This document shows positions 45,383-57,904 of a stretch of 64,000 nucleotides of DNA, piece after piece (position 1 is the first letter of the stretch; each line of letters starts with the position of its first letter). Origin of the DNA: Lycorma delicatula. Its lineage: Eukaryota > Arthropoda > Insecta > Hemiptera > Fulgoridae. Where the stretch lies: assembly GCF_047948215.1 (NCBI RefSeq), contig NC_134463.1, positions 100,914,657 through 100,978,656 of the forward strand, given 5' to 3'. The translations under genes were made by a program, and so were the position numbers. The notes beneath the pieces were generated by a model that saw only the letters and a list, made by a program, of their open reading frames with translations, searched no databases and was not told the origin of the DNA.

Positions 45383-46205
45383 CGTTCAAAAATTTACGGC
45401 CTGACATAGAGATGGTGCAAATAAGACCAGATGACAACGGTATTTATCAAGTATCTTTTAGATAAAGTGCTTCGAAGTTCAGATGCGAGCGTTCAGTAAA
45501 TAGTTAAAATTGAGTTTCGAACCGTTATAAAGTATTTTTTTTAAAAGATCTAACTCCGACGGACATACAAAAAGAGTTAGATTCCACTTTAAAGGATTCC
45601 ACCCCTTCGTTTTTTATGGATTTAAACGTAGTCCTGCATCTATACAATATGATGATCGCTCGGGACTGCAAAATACCGGTACGACCGATGAAATCGTTAC
45701 AAAAATCCCCAATGCCGTAATAATAGTTTGCTTACATTGCAAACATCTCAATAGATTGTGTCCGCGACATTCTACAAGATGTTTTGGGTATGAAAAAGCT
45801 TTCCGCTGGATGGAGCCGAGTTTGTTAAATCGACTTAAAAAGCATTTGACTGAAAATTTTTCAAGGGTGTTTTAGACTTATTTAAACGCGTTTCCATTAG
45901 TTTCTTCGACTTTTTTAGCAGTAGATAAAGCATGGATTAAACGTTAGAGCTACATACGAAATAGCGGGTGGGAGGAATTGTTAAGTGCGCTAAAGGAAGC
46001 GAATACGTTTCCATCTCCAACACAAGTCATGGCACTTCATATTTTGGGATAAAAGCTCAGATAACCGTTTATTTTGTAGTTAGATAAATTCGATTTTACT
46101 GAAAATATTAAAAATTTGGAATGTTTTTAGTATAAATACATCGAGTAGCAAGGTGATTGATTACAAGTTTTTTTTTTCTTTTCCATGCCGAAAACTTTCC
46201 AAACG
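45383..46205 (+). mobile_element. mariner-like element, internally deleted relic
   Basis: The ends 45383-45403 and 46184-46205 are imperfect inverted repeats (cgtt...cggc/atgccg...aacg), as expected for mariner TIRs. Between them the plus strand encodes TPTDIQKELDSTLKDSTPSF, matching the N-terminal helix-turn-helix region of mariner transposases. It then encodes, after frameshifts, DVLGMKKLSAGW, the linker motif before the catalytic core. Later comes FPSPTQVMALHILG, resembling the segment around the first part of the DDE domain. At about 820 bases it is shorter than a usual 1.3-kb mariner and full of stops, so it lacks most of the catalytic domain. Confidence 0.8.
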
Positions 46206-46214
46206 GCTCTAATA

Positions 46215-49015
46215 CAGATGTATCTCGATTGAGTAACGTTCATTTTATATCTTTATATTTTCAAATGTTTTAATATCAAGGTACACTTAATTTAATAAAA
46301 CAACTTAAGGCAAAAGAAAAATTATACATTTTTCCTTTGACTTCTTTACTTCTTTTTCTATTTTCCTGAATTTTGAAATCTTTAAAAATGTTTGACAGCT
46401 CGTTTAAAAATCGTAGACAGCTCTGTTGCTTTTAAATAAACATGTTTTCACTAAACATTTCGAAAAAAGATCCAGTGATTTTATTTATACTTTTTTTCTT
46501 TGATGAAATAGCACGACGAGCATTGAATGGTATGCCATTTTTTAGCTTTAGTATTACGCAGTATTTGATACGAAACGGGGTATTGATATGATATAATGAT
46601 ATAGATATTAATAGTAACAGACGATGCTACTATCGAAAATATCCATAAAGTGTAGGAAAAAGATACAAGATATTAGAAAAACTACGATTTATACGTCAAA
46701 TGCTTCGTAAGAAAACCAGAATATTTTTATTATAAGTAAACCTATTTACTACGTAGTTTCTACTAAAATAAAATAAAAATCAAGAAACTATAATCCGGCT
46801 TCTACCAGATCTGTATGGAAAATTCAGAATAAAAAAGTGATCGATTAGTTTATAAAATTAACGGGTTTTTCGTTTAGTAAACACCGGATAATATATTGAA
46901 AGAGAATTAAGATTAATGTAAGCAACAAGCATGTTTCCTTAGCCTAAGCTAACAAGAAAGGCCACGGTATTTCCGGGTCTTGTGAGAAAACATTAATCGT
47001 ATAGTAGTTGACACTGTCTCACAACAACAGTAGTGCAAACAAGAGAGCGTCGTTTCAGCTTAGGAATGCGGCGTCGCGGCGTTGAAGACATTCTAACTCG
47101 GATCCACCCGTTAGATAAGACTCGTAACAACTCTTAAAAGAAATGCCAAGCCCTTACCCTTCCTTACCGAACGGCCCCCTACCCGTTAACCGGCTATCCT
47201 CCTTTACTTCAACTAAAAAGCTGGCATCTAGTTACCTCACTCTTGTTAACGTTGATGAATCCGTAAATTTATAGATCTCTAAACATACGCGTATACTTTA
47301 ATGTTAAAAAATAAAACTATTTGATCGTTTCACAAGAATTTTTGGAACAACTATAATTAGACCTGCCCGAATTATTATTTTCTTCATTTTTACTTATTTA
47401 ATAATAACATCCCGTTAACTTATTTTTGATTTTTAGAACTCATTAGCGAAATTCTTTAAAACAAACGAGATTCCAGTTGATATACAGCTTTAAATTTAAG
47501 AAAAGAAAATTTATTACAGGCTTATCTTTTTACACCTCCTTATTACAAACAAAAAACAAGTTTAAACATTCATAGCATCATGTTTTATCGCAAAAACAGA
47601 TCAAAATATAAAAACAAAGCGACAATAAAATTTAAAAAAATAAAAAACAAAAGGACAAAGGTTTTTTTTAGAGCAAATAAAAAGCTGAACAAATAAAAAC
47701 AGAAGTTATTTCATTTATATTGTAAATATTTAAATAAAACCTACATAGAATACAATCTCTTAGAATTACTGAACTACCAAATCAAGGTCTTAACGATAAT
47801 AATGTTGCCATATACATTTTTATATCGGTTTTGTATTTTATCGATCGTAGATTTTAACGAATGAACGATTTTAATAGAATATTCCTGAAATTTTAAATAA
47901 TCCTTACAAGGAAGGAAACTCATAGAAAGGAGAATACGCTTCAACGAGTTCGAAATCTGATCCTTTTGCCGATTTGAATCGTTTTGTCGGCATTACCATT
48001 CTGTTAATTTAAACTTTATAATACGTTAATCGATTCAACATATCAAAGAACTAAGGTAGAAAAAAAGTAATAAAAACAATTTCTCTTTATTTAGATCAGC
48101 TACTATTTCATATAAATTCCCCTACTGTATTTCGTGGTATACTGAAATTATTACAATAATGGAAGTATTAAAAGTAGAAACATGAAATATGAAAAGGCGA
48201 CAGTAAGACCGACTGAGAAAAATGAAGTTGCAGTTGCATTGCTCCTGCCTTACCGTTCAACAAACTTGTTTATTCTTATTTTAAATTAATGTAGTCTAAT
48301 TTATAGTTTCTCATACCTTTTTTAGTCGACTCTTTTACCGCTGCCGTATTTTTGATAAGTCTAATACTGCCACTGATGCAAACAGATAAGTCTGTCTTTC
48401 TTTTAGTGGTACTGATATTAATTATAATTAGGGATCTATATAAAATACAGAGTTTTTTTGTTAACGTAAATAGGATAAGGGTACAAAATTTACTGTGATT
48501 TTTTAAAAAAATATTTTAAATAAAACTAAACTTTTTAAGTTACTTTTTTAAAATGTTTTTTACAATAAAAGTTGTAAAAATAACTTAAATTTACTACTTT
48601 ATAAATACTTTCTAATGTCGTATTACATAAATACTGAAAGGGATTAAAAAAAATAATAAACTGTATAATACTCACAATTTACCGATAATCGAATATAACA
48701 TTCAATATAATACATTTCCTTTCTTACCTGCAAAAAAAAAAATTAAAAAATTTATTCCAATTTAATTAACACAAAAAGTACGGTACAAACTTTCCATTAC
48801 ATATTCTACCTTATTTGGTATGAATTATCAACGAAAATAAAATTCGAAATAATCTTCATAAGTCAATAGCGTAGAAATTAAACTTGAAGTTAAACTACTC
48901 TGGTTTGGCCTCGAACTATTAACTTTTTCTATGAAAGACAAAAAAAAAACCTCCATATTAACCTGATATAAAAGTGAAAATGACCAAAATAAAAATAAAT
49001 TATATAACGATTATA
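46215..49015. other. intergenic DNA, no gene supported
   Basis: AT-rich, with a patch of higher complexity at about 46960-47225 (contains gcggcgtcgcggcgttg and a C-rich run). The patch has no long open frame. It may be regulatory or exonic host DNA, but nothing specific can be claimed. Confidence 0.4.
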
Positions 49016-49019
49016 CTTT

Positions 49020-50110
49020 TTAATAAATTAAATTTTTTTTAATAAATGTTCGAAACGTTCTCCTTTTGTTGCCTGACTGCGTAAACGATGAAGACATTGC
49101 ATAATACAATGATTGATTCGCTTTGATATTTTGTGCTGCTTCTCAAATCTTGTAAATCATCGATATCTAGGGGCTTATTGTGTTAAACAATACTTTTTAA
49201 GCGGCCCCGTAGAAAATAATCCGATGATGAAATCTCGAGTGATCTTGCTGGTCATTCTATTTGACCCCTTCGGCGAATCCAGCTTTCAGAAAAAAATGCA
49301 TTTAAAATGTCACGTACCTGAACACCGAAAAGAGGTGGAGCACCATCTTGTTGAGACCAAATGTTTCGGAAGTTTGGACTAATAATTTTGAATGTTTGGA
49401 ACGATACGGTCAGGAAGCAAAGCCTCAAATTTCACTGCGTTTAAATTTCCATCAATAAATATAGGCCCTGTTAATCGCTCACCGACAATACGTGCCCGTA
49501 CGTTTACTTGAAAGTATTCTGTATATGTGCCTCACGGGCCTCACGGTAACAGTGTGGATTAATATCGGTCTAGTATCGATAATTATAGCGATTTACAATG
49601 CCGTTTATAGCCTCATCACTAAAAACTATGTTGTTTAATAAATTAGGATCTGCACAAATATTGCCCATCATACTTTCGCAGAACTCGTCTTCGATCGTAG
49701 TATTCTTCATTCAGTTATTTTAGCGGACAAATTTTGACGGGTTTGAAATTTTCAATTTTTAGTCCTCGGATCACTGAAATTTGACTAATGTTATGTTCTC
49801 GTGCTGCTATTTGAGTCAAAGAATGAGAATTTCCAATAAATTCTTGCATAATATCCAACGATTTTTTATTATTTGCTGCAGATTTAGGCCTCCCTGGTTT
49901 CCTCCTATTATTAATGCTCCGTGTTTCTTTTGATGATTTTTATCAGTATATCTTTTGTAATAGGGTTACGATTATTAAACGTAGCATTGAACAATTCGTC
50001 AACTTCATTATACAACCTAACTTTATCATCAAAGCCCCTCTTCATTATAAACCTGACCCTATCCTGTTCATTAAGTGTCATGTCGTTAGCAATGTTAGAA
50101 GGTGGCACGG
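49020..50110 (-). pseudogene. Tc1/mariner-superfamily transposase pseudogene
   Basis: Read on the minus strand from about 50108. The N-terminal part reads MTLNEQDRVRF...DELFNATFNNRNPITKDIL, a helix-turn-helix DNA-binding region. A GRPK-type linker (KPGRPKSAANNKK) follows. Much further on comes WSQQDGAPPLFGVQVRDILN (about 49305-49365), the block holding the second catalytic Asp, then WIRRRGQIE-stop-PARS, where the usual Trp codon has become TGA. It then runs to a tail ending ATKGERFEHLLKK near 49030. Several frames are needed, so the enzyme is dead. No clear TIRs were found. The plus frames at 49113-49382 and 49914-50126 are shadows. Confidence 0.8.
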
Positions 50111-50114
50111 TTTA

Positions 50115-52028
50115 AAATCTGTATAAATCAATTATAAAAAAATAAAAAATATATAAATTAAAATTAGCTTTCAAATGCGGTAAAGATATAGACAAAATCA
50201 AATAGCCTAGCGATCAATAAATTCTCTAAAGAAACTAATAATAATGAAACACTGTAAATGGAATATTACTCGACGATGAAGTAAGCTTAATTTTTGCAAC
50301 AACGGTAAGAGACCGTCAATGGTTGGCTGATCAGCACGATTAGGTGATAATATTTTTCGTTATTTACTCTTTAAATTGGAACACAAATTATATTAAAGAA
50401 TTTTTTTTTTTGATATCTTAATTTAACAAAAATTTTTATTTAATTTAGATCAGTTTAATTTCTTTTTAATTAATTTTATTATTTGAATTTAATAGATTTA
50501 GTAATTTTCAAAATCCGGTAATTTATCTTGGCTCCAAGAACGGGTTGAAATTCTATTTCTCATCAAAAGGTAAAGTACATGACCGATAACTTATCCTGAA
50601 AATTACAGAATTCTGTCTGGAACGGTTTTAAAATTGTTGAGGGGTTTCATAATTTTAATTCGCTAAATGATTCGGCTGAAATTTTTTATGAACAAATGTT
50701 TTATACCTGGAACGAACATAGGACTATTGCCGTTACGAATATGTTTCACCGTTTCAAGATGGTAGCCGTTTTAACGGCTTGCGGTAAAAACCAGATTATG
50801 TTCCTTTCCGACACTCAACTTTGCTTTGGCTAAACATGTTAATAAAATAAAATTCGGAGACCATCTTCAGTATCTGAAATTAAATTTTCTACAAATAAAA
50901 TACAGAGACCGTTTACGATATCTCTTTCGGTTATCGAGAAAAGTAGCTTTAAATATGTGACGATAAACGGCGCTGTTGTCAACCAACACAGCCACTCTGG
51001 CAATGGCTGTCAATGTTACTGTATCAGCGACGCATTTCAAAAAATAAGAATAAATGTTACGTTTAAATTTTATTTCCATTATTTATTTGAAAATAAATTT
51101 TATTTTGGAAATAAAATTTTTTAATTTTGAAATTCAAAATTATTATTCTTCGATATTACACCGTCGGTCAACAAAACTGAACCAAACCAAACGTATCATA
51201 AAATTTATATAATATTATTTAACATTCCTTCTAACAAATTCGATTTTAAAAGATATATATTATCATAGAATAAGTTAAATTGTCTTGGCTCTTTATAAAC
51301 GAACCAGACATATGTATATCTATCTGATCGTATATGATAGTAAGCTTATATACTCAACCGACCGATGGGGGTTGAATCCTCAAAAGTAAGAGATAAGCCA
51401 TCTACTCTAACCCCCGTAGTGAATACTAACCTCCCCCCGTAGACCACCCCTTAGGAGTACTGTATAAGAAACAAAGGATCAATCGCCTTGACAACCAAGT
51501 CAATTTATTTAACTTCCCACCCGCAAAAACACACTCTCTTTTCGTACGTAACCCCTAGGATTTCTATATAAATGAAGTCTTATATCGGGGAGGTTTGAGT
51601 GTACGGAAGAGGGTGGTTGTTTTGGGACTAGCCAATTCTCCCGATACTTAGAGTAGATGTTGGTAAAGAAGGGTGGAGAAAACAATCCAAAAGAAACTGG
51701 CACGATTAGTTTCAACGGACTCGGTTAGGAAAAAGCGGGAGGGAGATTTTATTCTTCTTACTGTGCAAGTCTTTTTTCTTTCTAATAGGAAAAAACAAAA
51801 CAAAAAAAAAATGGGATGCCGGTTTTCTTTTCTTACTTTGTTGCTATTGCTGTAAACAGAAAAGTCTGAACGCTCCACCCAATTTCTCCCAAAGTTCAAA
51901 TAAAGAAAGAGGGAAGGATCTTGTATTATTTTGTTTTGTTTTTTTTTTTTTTTATAAAAAAAAATATATTACGAAATTATTGGAGGTAAAAATTCATAAC
52001 ACAAAAACAGCAACAACAAAAATAAACA
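50115..52028. other. intergenic DNA, possible old repeats
   Basis: The stretch about 50560-51070 has repeat-like text of moderate GC and a perfect hairpin AGCCGTT-tt-AACGGCT (50764-50779). It may be a non-autonomous element with unknown ends. The stretch 51340-51640 is C/G-richer and unidentified. Opposed small frames near 51650-51900 overlap each other and are not convincing. Confidence 0.35.
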
Positions 52029-52029
52029 T

Positions 52030-52224
52030 ACGTATTTGTTTTGGTAAACACAAATAGTCAATTAAAAAACAGCAGAACATTTACACTATACAACATAATT
52101 TTGCGTACAATACTAAATTTACTGATATAAATAATCCTTAAAATTAATTTTCTAAAAAAAAATATCCAATTTCCAAACTGAAAATGTCCTTTTTATAATA
52201 CATAATTTAATGTTTCCTACGATA
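52030..52224 (+). repeat. direct repeat, left copy (pair with 53.8 kb)
   Basis: It matches 53833-54036 in the same orientation: gtatttgttttgg, the acattta/acataa blocks, ataaataatccttaaaatta and ataatttaat recur in order. The pair encloses a Jockey-like fragment and its 3' region. Confidence 0.7.
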
Positions 52225-52317
52225 ACAGTTAAAAATTTATTACATTCTGAAGCTTAATAATTTTGTTTCAATCCAGTTTAAGTTCATTTAAACGGTGTCG
52301 GAATAATTCATGCCAAT

Positions 52318-52720
52318 AACATAAGATATCTGAGGTTATACCTTGATCGCCGTTTAACTTTGAGAGATCGTGTAAGAGACAAAAGGAAGCTGCTTGACAA
52401 AAATTTAAAAGATTACTGGATATCGGGTAAGGGATCTCAACTTACTTTATCCAACAATATTCTGCTTTATAAGGCTTTCTTGAAACCGGAATGGATTTAC
52501 GGAATCGAACTCAAGGGACACAATAAGTAACAGCAATGTGGAGATCATTCAACTGTTGCAGAAAAAGAACATAACACAAGCGCTGTGGTTGGCGAGGAAT
52601 ACTGAGATAGACGATTACATAGGAATTCCATACGTTCGAGTAGTTGAACGCCTAGTTTCGAGATACGCGTCCAGGCTGTAAAATCAAATTAATATTGTAG
52701 CTTTGAATTTACTTGTCAAC
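52318..52720 (+). pseudogene. Jockey-like LINE reverse transcriptase C-terminal fragment
   Basis: The plus strand encodes IRYLRLYLDRRLTLRDRVRD and then ISGKGSQLTLSNNILLYKAF, the post-palm segment of Jockey-clade LINEs. A stop interrupts the expected GIELWG block (GIELKGHNK-stop). The following sequence in shifted frames still shows the tail near IGIPYVRVVERLVSRYA. The catalytic domain upstream is absent. The homologous block at 34.96 kb is more degraded. Confidence 0.8.
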
Positions 52721-52747
52721 AATGAAGTTATTACGAAGATGAAAAAA

Positions 52748-52800
52748 TTCCATGGTGAAATCATGGAACTTTTTCCGTAGTTCCATGGTTCACCATGGAA
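52748..52800. repeat. inverted repeat within LINE 3' region
   Basis: The arms 52748-52769 and 52780-52800 are complementary over about 21 bases with one extra base on the left, around a 10-base loop. Each arm itself contains ccatgg. Confidence 0.85.
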
Positions 52801-53029
52801 CCATGATGATCGGGTTTGAAGGAGATACCAATTCTTATAAAATTATTTTTGTTTTATTTTTGATTTATTATTTACTTATGATTGCCTTAAAAATGTAACC
52901 TTTCATTTATTTTTGTTCTATTTACCTTTACGCATTTAACTATATTTGTCGATAATTAACTTCTAATAGTAGTATATATGTCATTTTATATTACCTTGCT
53001 TGCTATCAAATTTTTGTTAATACTTCTCC

Positions 53030-53345
53030 AGTCTGGCGTGGCGAAGCGTATGAACTCTATTTTTAAAGGTGGATCCTATAGTGAATAGTCTGCAAGGGAT
53101 TTTGTCAATTCATTAATTATTTTACGTGTAAAAACTATGCTAGACTTCTCAGACACTATCAAATATTATGAAGTTACTTCATAGCTACTAATATTTATTT
53201 ATATTAATTGTTTTTTTATACTCGTCGAGGATTGTCATTTGATGATCCTGTTTCAAATGACAGTCTATATTTAAGCTATAGACATGGATGCTGATCTTAT
53301 TCTTCATCTTTAACATGGAAGCTGATTGTAAATAAACGAATTCAG
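53030..53345 (+). repeat. likely LINE 3' UTR segment
   Basis: Moderate-GC text (ccagtctggcgtggcgaagc and onward) follows the Jockey-like fragment. It contains a small inverted repeat around gtcatttgatgatcctgtttcaaatgac (about 53236-53264) and ends with gaagctgattgtaaataaac, comparable to the agccgattgtaaatatact end of the 35.5 and 57.7 kb copies. Confidence 0.45.
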
Positions 53346-53832
53346 CATAAAAAAAACTCCAGTTAAAACAACCAGCAGCGGAAATTATTTAAATCTACAA
53401 TAAATATAATAACATTTTTTTTTTTTGCAATAAAAATTATTTAACAATTCGTGTATGACATATAAAGCCGCCTATTCTTAATTCTGTTTTTCATTTCTGT
53501 TAATTTCTACAGCAGATTATTGGTAATTAATAAATTTAATATGGAATTTACTATTTTTTTTGTTTTCAGTGGAATAGACCTCAATCACTTTTCTCTCCAA
53601 ATTGACAAAGTATAAAATATTCAAGTTTTAAACTTTCATAATCAATGAAGTGAATTAAAACATTTTAAAAATGTAATTACAAATTAATAACTTAACGTAA
53701 AAACCGTATACAGCTACTTGAACCATTACTAAAAAAATGTGTTTAAATTCATTTTAAATTCATACACACAAACTAAGCAATATAACAAACGTGTGCTTTT
53801 TTTGATTCCAAAAAAAATCACCAAAAAAAATT

Positions 53833-54036
53833 TGTATTTGTTTTGGCAAACAAAATAATCAATGAAAAAACAGCTAAACATCTACATTACATAACATATT
53901 TTTTTGGACACAGTAATAAATTAATTGGTATAAATAATCCTTAAAATTAAATTTCTAAAATGAAAACATCACACTTATTCCATTAAAATCTCCAAACGGA
54001 AAATGTTCTTTTTTTAAATACATAATTTAATATTTC
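53833..54036 (+). repeat. direct repeat, right copy (pair with 52.0 kb)
   Basis: Homologous to 52030-52224 in the same orientation, about 1.8 kb away, with small insertions and deletions. It may be a local duplication or two insertions of one repeat. Confidence 0.7.
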
Positions 54037-54115
54037 TTTTTCTAGGTTATTTTAATAAAACTAAGGTTATTAATTTAATATTAATATTTTACTTTATACA
54101 TAATGTAATTTAGGA

Positions 54116-54770
54116 TTTAGTTATGGTAGGTGACTCAGAATAAGAACTCCAGTATGCTCGTCTACAAATTTACGATGAAGCTGAAAAATACAACTGTAAA
54201 ATTTCCACCAAGAAAACAAACGTTACGGCATTTTTTGGCGACGGACCTGTTCGATCTTTAATTATCATAAACGTTCAGACTTTGGAACAAGTGATTCAAT
54301 TTACTTACTTGGGATTTGGCATTTCTTATTTAAAAAGTAACGGGTATATACATAAGATTTGTAGATTTCAACATGTTTGTGGAACGGTTATAAAAAATTA
54401 AAAAAAATAAAGCTCGCGTCGATTCCAATATGAAGTTTTATAAACCACTAGCATCGTCTACTTTACTTTTCCTGGACGATGTCAAAAAAAATAAAAACAA
54501 TATGTTCAGAAGCTAAAATGAGATTTTTAAGGATAGCGAGGATAGCGACTAGATTGGAAAGATACAGGGATGACAGGATTAGAGACGAACTCCGGGTGAT
54601 GGCTGTCAATGAAAAAATTAAACGGTACAATGATAACTGGCTGGTTCGTGTTCAGAGAATAAAAGATTGTAGTTTAACTAAACATGAATTGGACTACATT
54701 CAAAGAGTAAGGCTAAAGACTGGAAGATCAAAATTACGACGGCGGAAACAGCACTAGAACCTAATCCTTG
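54116..54770 (+). pseudogene. LINE reverse transcriptase fragment (endonuclease-RT type)
   Basis: It starts just after the expected YADD motif: VMVGDSE, a stop, then ELQYARLQIYDEAEKY and NCKISTKKTNVTAFFGDGPV, followed by FTYLGFGISYLKS. These are hallmarks of the palm/thumb in insect endonuclease-reverse transcriptase LINEs. After a frameshift the 92-codon frame 54479-54757 (MRFLRIARIATRLERYRDDR...IRDELRV) gives the C-terminal region (E-M-R-F-L-R-x-V-A, I-R-E-E-L, K-I-x-x-Y-x-x-x-W motifs). The copy is 5'-truncated almost exactly at the catalytic motif. Confidence 0.8.
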
Positions 54771-54774
54771 GTGG

Positions 54775-57720
54775 CAAAACTATTTCCTTCGATAGTACAC
54801 TTTTATAATTTCAACAGAAAAGCTTGTCTCATCGTTTTGGTTAATCCTATCGGCATAAGTTTTCAGCAATAATTCTTATTTACTCGGTCTACTCTGTGTT
54901 CCTTAGCAGACTTATAGGGTACGTTTTACAGGATTTAAATTTTAGTTTGCATTTACAATTTTCTTCTTTTTTTATTATTTTTTACATGTATTATATTTAG
55001 ATTACATAATTTTTATATTAATTTTCTATGCTCAAACCGCACGCGAGGGAGATTGTCATTCTGAACAAATAAAGGATAATCGTCTAAGTTCAACGATTAC
55101 AGTCGTTTGAGATCAGACATATTTACAAAATATAATAAAAAAACTGGTAACGTTTTTCTACTACGCCGGTTACGTAATACAATAAAAAATCTTTCCCGTT
55201 TTGCCGAAGATTTTTCAATATTTAAATCAAAATACAAAATTTTGTTTGTATTTCCCGGAAATATTTTTATATTGTTTTTGCAATTAAAAAATTAAGGGTC
55301 TGACTTTTAAAAACTGATTTTTTGGAATTATTTATACGTGCATTGTAGGTAAAAAATTTACTTTAATATATAATTTTCTCTGCCTCTCAAGGAAATCGAA
55401 ATTGTTTTTTTCGCAATATATCCTCACCCGTTTAACTAATTCTGGAAATAATACGATCGATGCCCATATATAGAAATCTTTCAGCTAAATTTGAAGAAAA
55501 TCGATTTGGTGAATCCTGAGATATAAAGACAAAACAGTGCGACACACATACGCAAATGTAGACTATGTTTTTCTTTTTGGTCTAGATGAAGTAGTTGGGC
55601 TCTTAAACTTAAAAATTTGCAGGAAAACCCGATACCCAGTTTTTGATATGATTACCATATTCTCCGTTTTAATATAGCTATTTCAGCTATATTCGTCGGG
55701 ATAGTAGAACTAAGCTATACAAAACAATAATATTGATATATGTTTGAGAAGGTTTAGTTGCGACAATTTTTTTATAATCTAAAAAAATATATATTTCATG
55801 AAATTTAAACAAAAATTATCATAAATTACAAAAAAAAAATATATTGAAAACAACATATTCAAAATATAACAATAACTTAAAATTTAGTTAAAAAAAATAA
55901 ATAAATATATAGAATTTAGGAAAAAATCCTATGTACACTTAGAAGAGTATAATTTTTTTTTAAGTTGTAACAGATATCCCTTACTTTACTGAAAATTTAT
56001 TTGATCTTATTTCGAGGATGAAGAGATATTCGTAATATTTTACGGTAGACGATGAAAGGGTGGAAAATATATTTTAGTTTCACAAGAAATCTGTTCAATT
56101 TCATTTCCGAATCCCTTCTGACCTCACGAAATATCTATTCCAAAATAACTTCCTCGGTAAAACGTACATATAAATAACGAAAAGAAAATAATCTTTCTCA
56201 CAAAAATCTAAAATAATTCTAAAATATAGAATAAATTTCAGGACGATGATTTAAATAAAGAAGATAATTACAATAAGTTGCCTGATTTGTATATAAAACG
56301 TAAAATATATTTTATTTACTATTTGCAGTCAAAAAAAGGATTAAGACTAAATAAGACGTACGTGTAATTTTTACTGGTTGTTTAAGAAAAAAATTCATAT
56401 CATAATTTTTCGTTAAATCCTATTGTCATATATAGAATTTAAATCTATAACTACAGACCTCCGTTTTGACACATAGCTGAGAAAATGGCCATTAGTACCT
56501 ATTTGTGGAAACGAGATTTTTATTTAGTAAAAAACAACGTATTGGAAGCGCACTTATTCCATCATATCTTACAGTGGTAGAATATTATTTGTTTAAATAA
56601 TAAACAAACAAAAAATTGTTTAAAAGAATACTTTTCAAAAATAAAATTAATTCTGTAAATAAAAATTTGTATCACATTGGAGTTTCGATTATTACTGTTG
56701 GCGTTATCAATTACATGACGGAACGGTCAACCAAGCAACATTTAATATTAACATCCTTTCTACTAAAATACCAAAAATAGTAAAAATATCAAAAAAACAA
56801 ATTCATCATAAATAGATATTTAATATATATAAATTTTTCTTTCTAATTAACGGATAGAAAGCAGAATCAACTAAGTATCATAAAAAACTTTCATTTTTTG
56901 TATGAAAGTTAAAATGGATTGAAATAAATTACTAGAGTACCGATGGCAGTGGAATAAAGTAGCTTACTTGTCTAATATCAGAGAGAACCTCTAATTTAAG
57001 GTAAATAATCTATTTTTATACCAAAGCACATTTTTTTCACAACGCAGATATTTTGGTATAAATCTACGATTACTAACAAGTTTACAAATCAAAAATTTAT
57101 ATTAAAATGTAAAATAAATCATAAGATCGTAAATGTCAGAATCTCGTTATTTTTTCCTTCCTTATGTACAAGTTAAAAAAAATTAATACGATTTCTTCAG
57201 TTATAAAACGTATCGGAAACCATTCATCAAACGTTAATGAATTTTCCTACCGTGCTAGTCCAATATCATTCCCAAAAGGGGTGTTTATATTCCATCTCTT
57301 GACACAGGACATACCCATATACTTCATCGAGTGACAGTTAGTAGTATAAGATTAATAGTTTGTACAATAAATTGATATCTCATAAGCTTTCTCTCTTTTT
57401 TCTGTTACTTATAAAAAATTAAATAAATTCCGATATAAAATCATAAAAATATTACTTATTTAATATTTATTTTTCGAATAATATGGAATAACACAACAAC
57501 GTTATTATTTTTTGCGTATGCGTCTACAATAATGAAAGAAAAAAAATAGATTCCCTGTTTTCAGTGAATTTTGAACGTCCTATAAAGTCAAAATTTGATA
57601 TTAACAGAAGAAGTAGAAGCAATTAAGCAATTTTACGAATTAATACAAGTTGTCTTGTTCTTTATTCGACCAGTTATCGCTTGATTATTTGTTTCTTCTA
57701 TTTTTTTTATTTGTTAATTT
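54775..57720. other. intergenic DNA, possible old repeat
   Basis: Mostly AT-rich. At about 55375-55740 there is smooth text (ctgcctctcaaggaaatcga, acacacatacgcaaatg) of the kind found in non-autonomous insect elements, with no defined ends. Nothing else is supported. Confidence 0.4.
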
Positions 57721-57725
57721 TTTTT

Positions 57726-57902
57726 TTTTTTTTTATGGACTATGAAGTGTTGGCGGATATAATTTTTTATTGATAAACTTTAAAATTACTGCTTATCTAT
57801 AACTTTTGTTATAGAGTGAATTATTATGGGAGTTTCATGTGCTTATTATCAAACGATTTACTTACGGTTCCACTCAAGCAGCCGATTGTAAATATACTAA
57901 TA
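57726..57902 (+). repeat. stand-alone Jockey-like LINE 3' UTR
   Basis: It matches 35461-35640 in order and spacing of several blocks (tatgaagtgttggcgg, ttatgggagtttc, caaacgatttactt, gccgattgtaaatatact). No coding part precedes it, so the insertion was truncated inside the 3' UTR. A T-rich run lies directly upstream. Confidence 0.7.
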
Positions 57903-57904
57903 AA

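Noticed and set aside
49914..50126. Two plus-strand frames near 50 kb
   Set aside because: They are antisense shadows of the transposase N-terminus on the minus strand.
51648..51899. Opposed small frames on both strands
   Set aside because: They overlap almost fully, lack domains, and neither has supporting signals.
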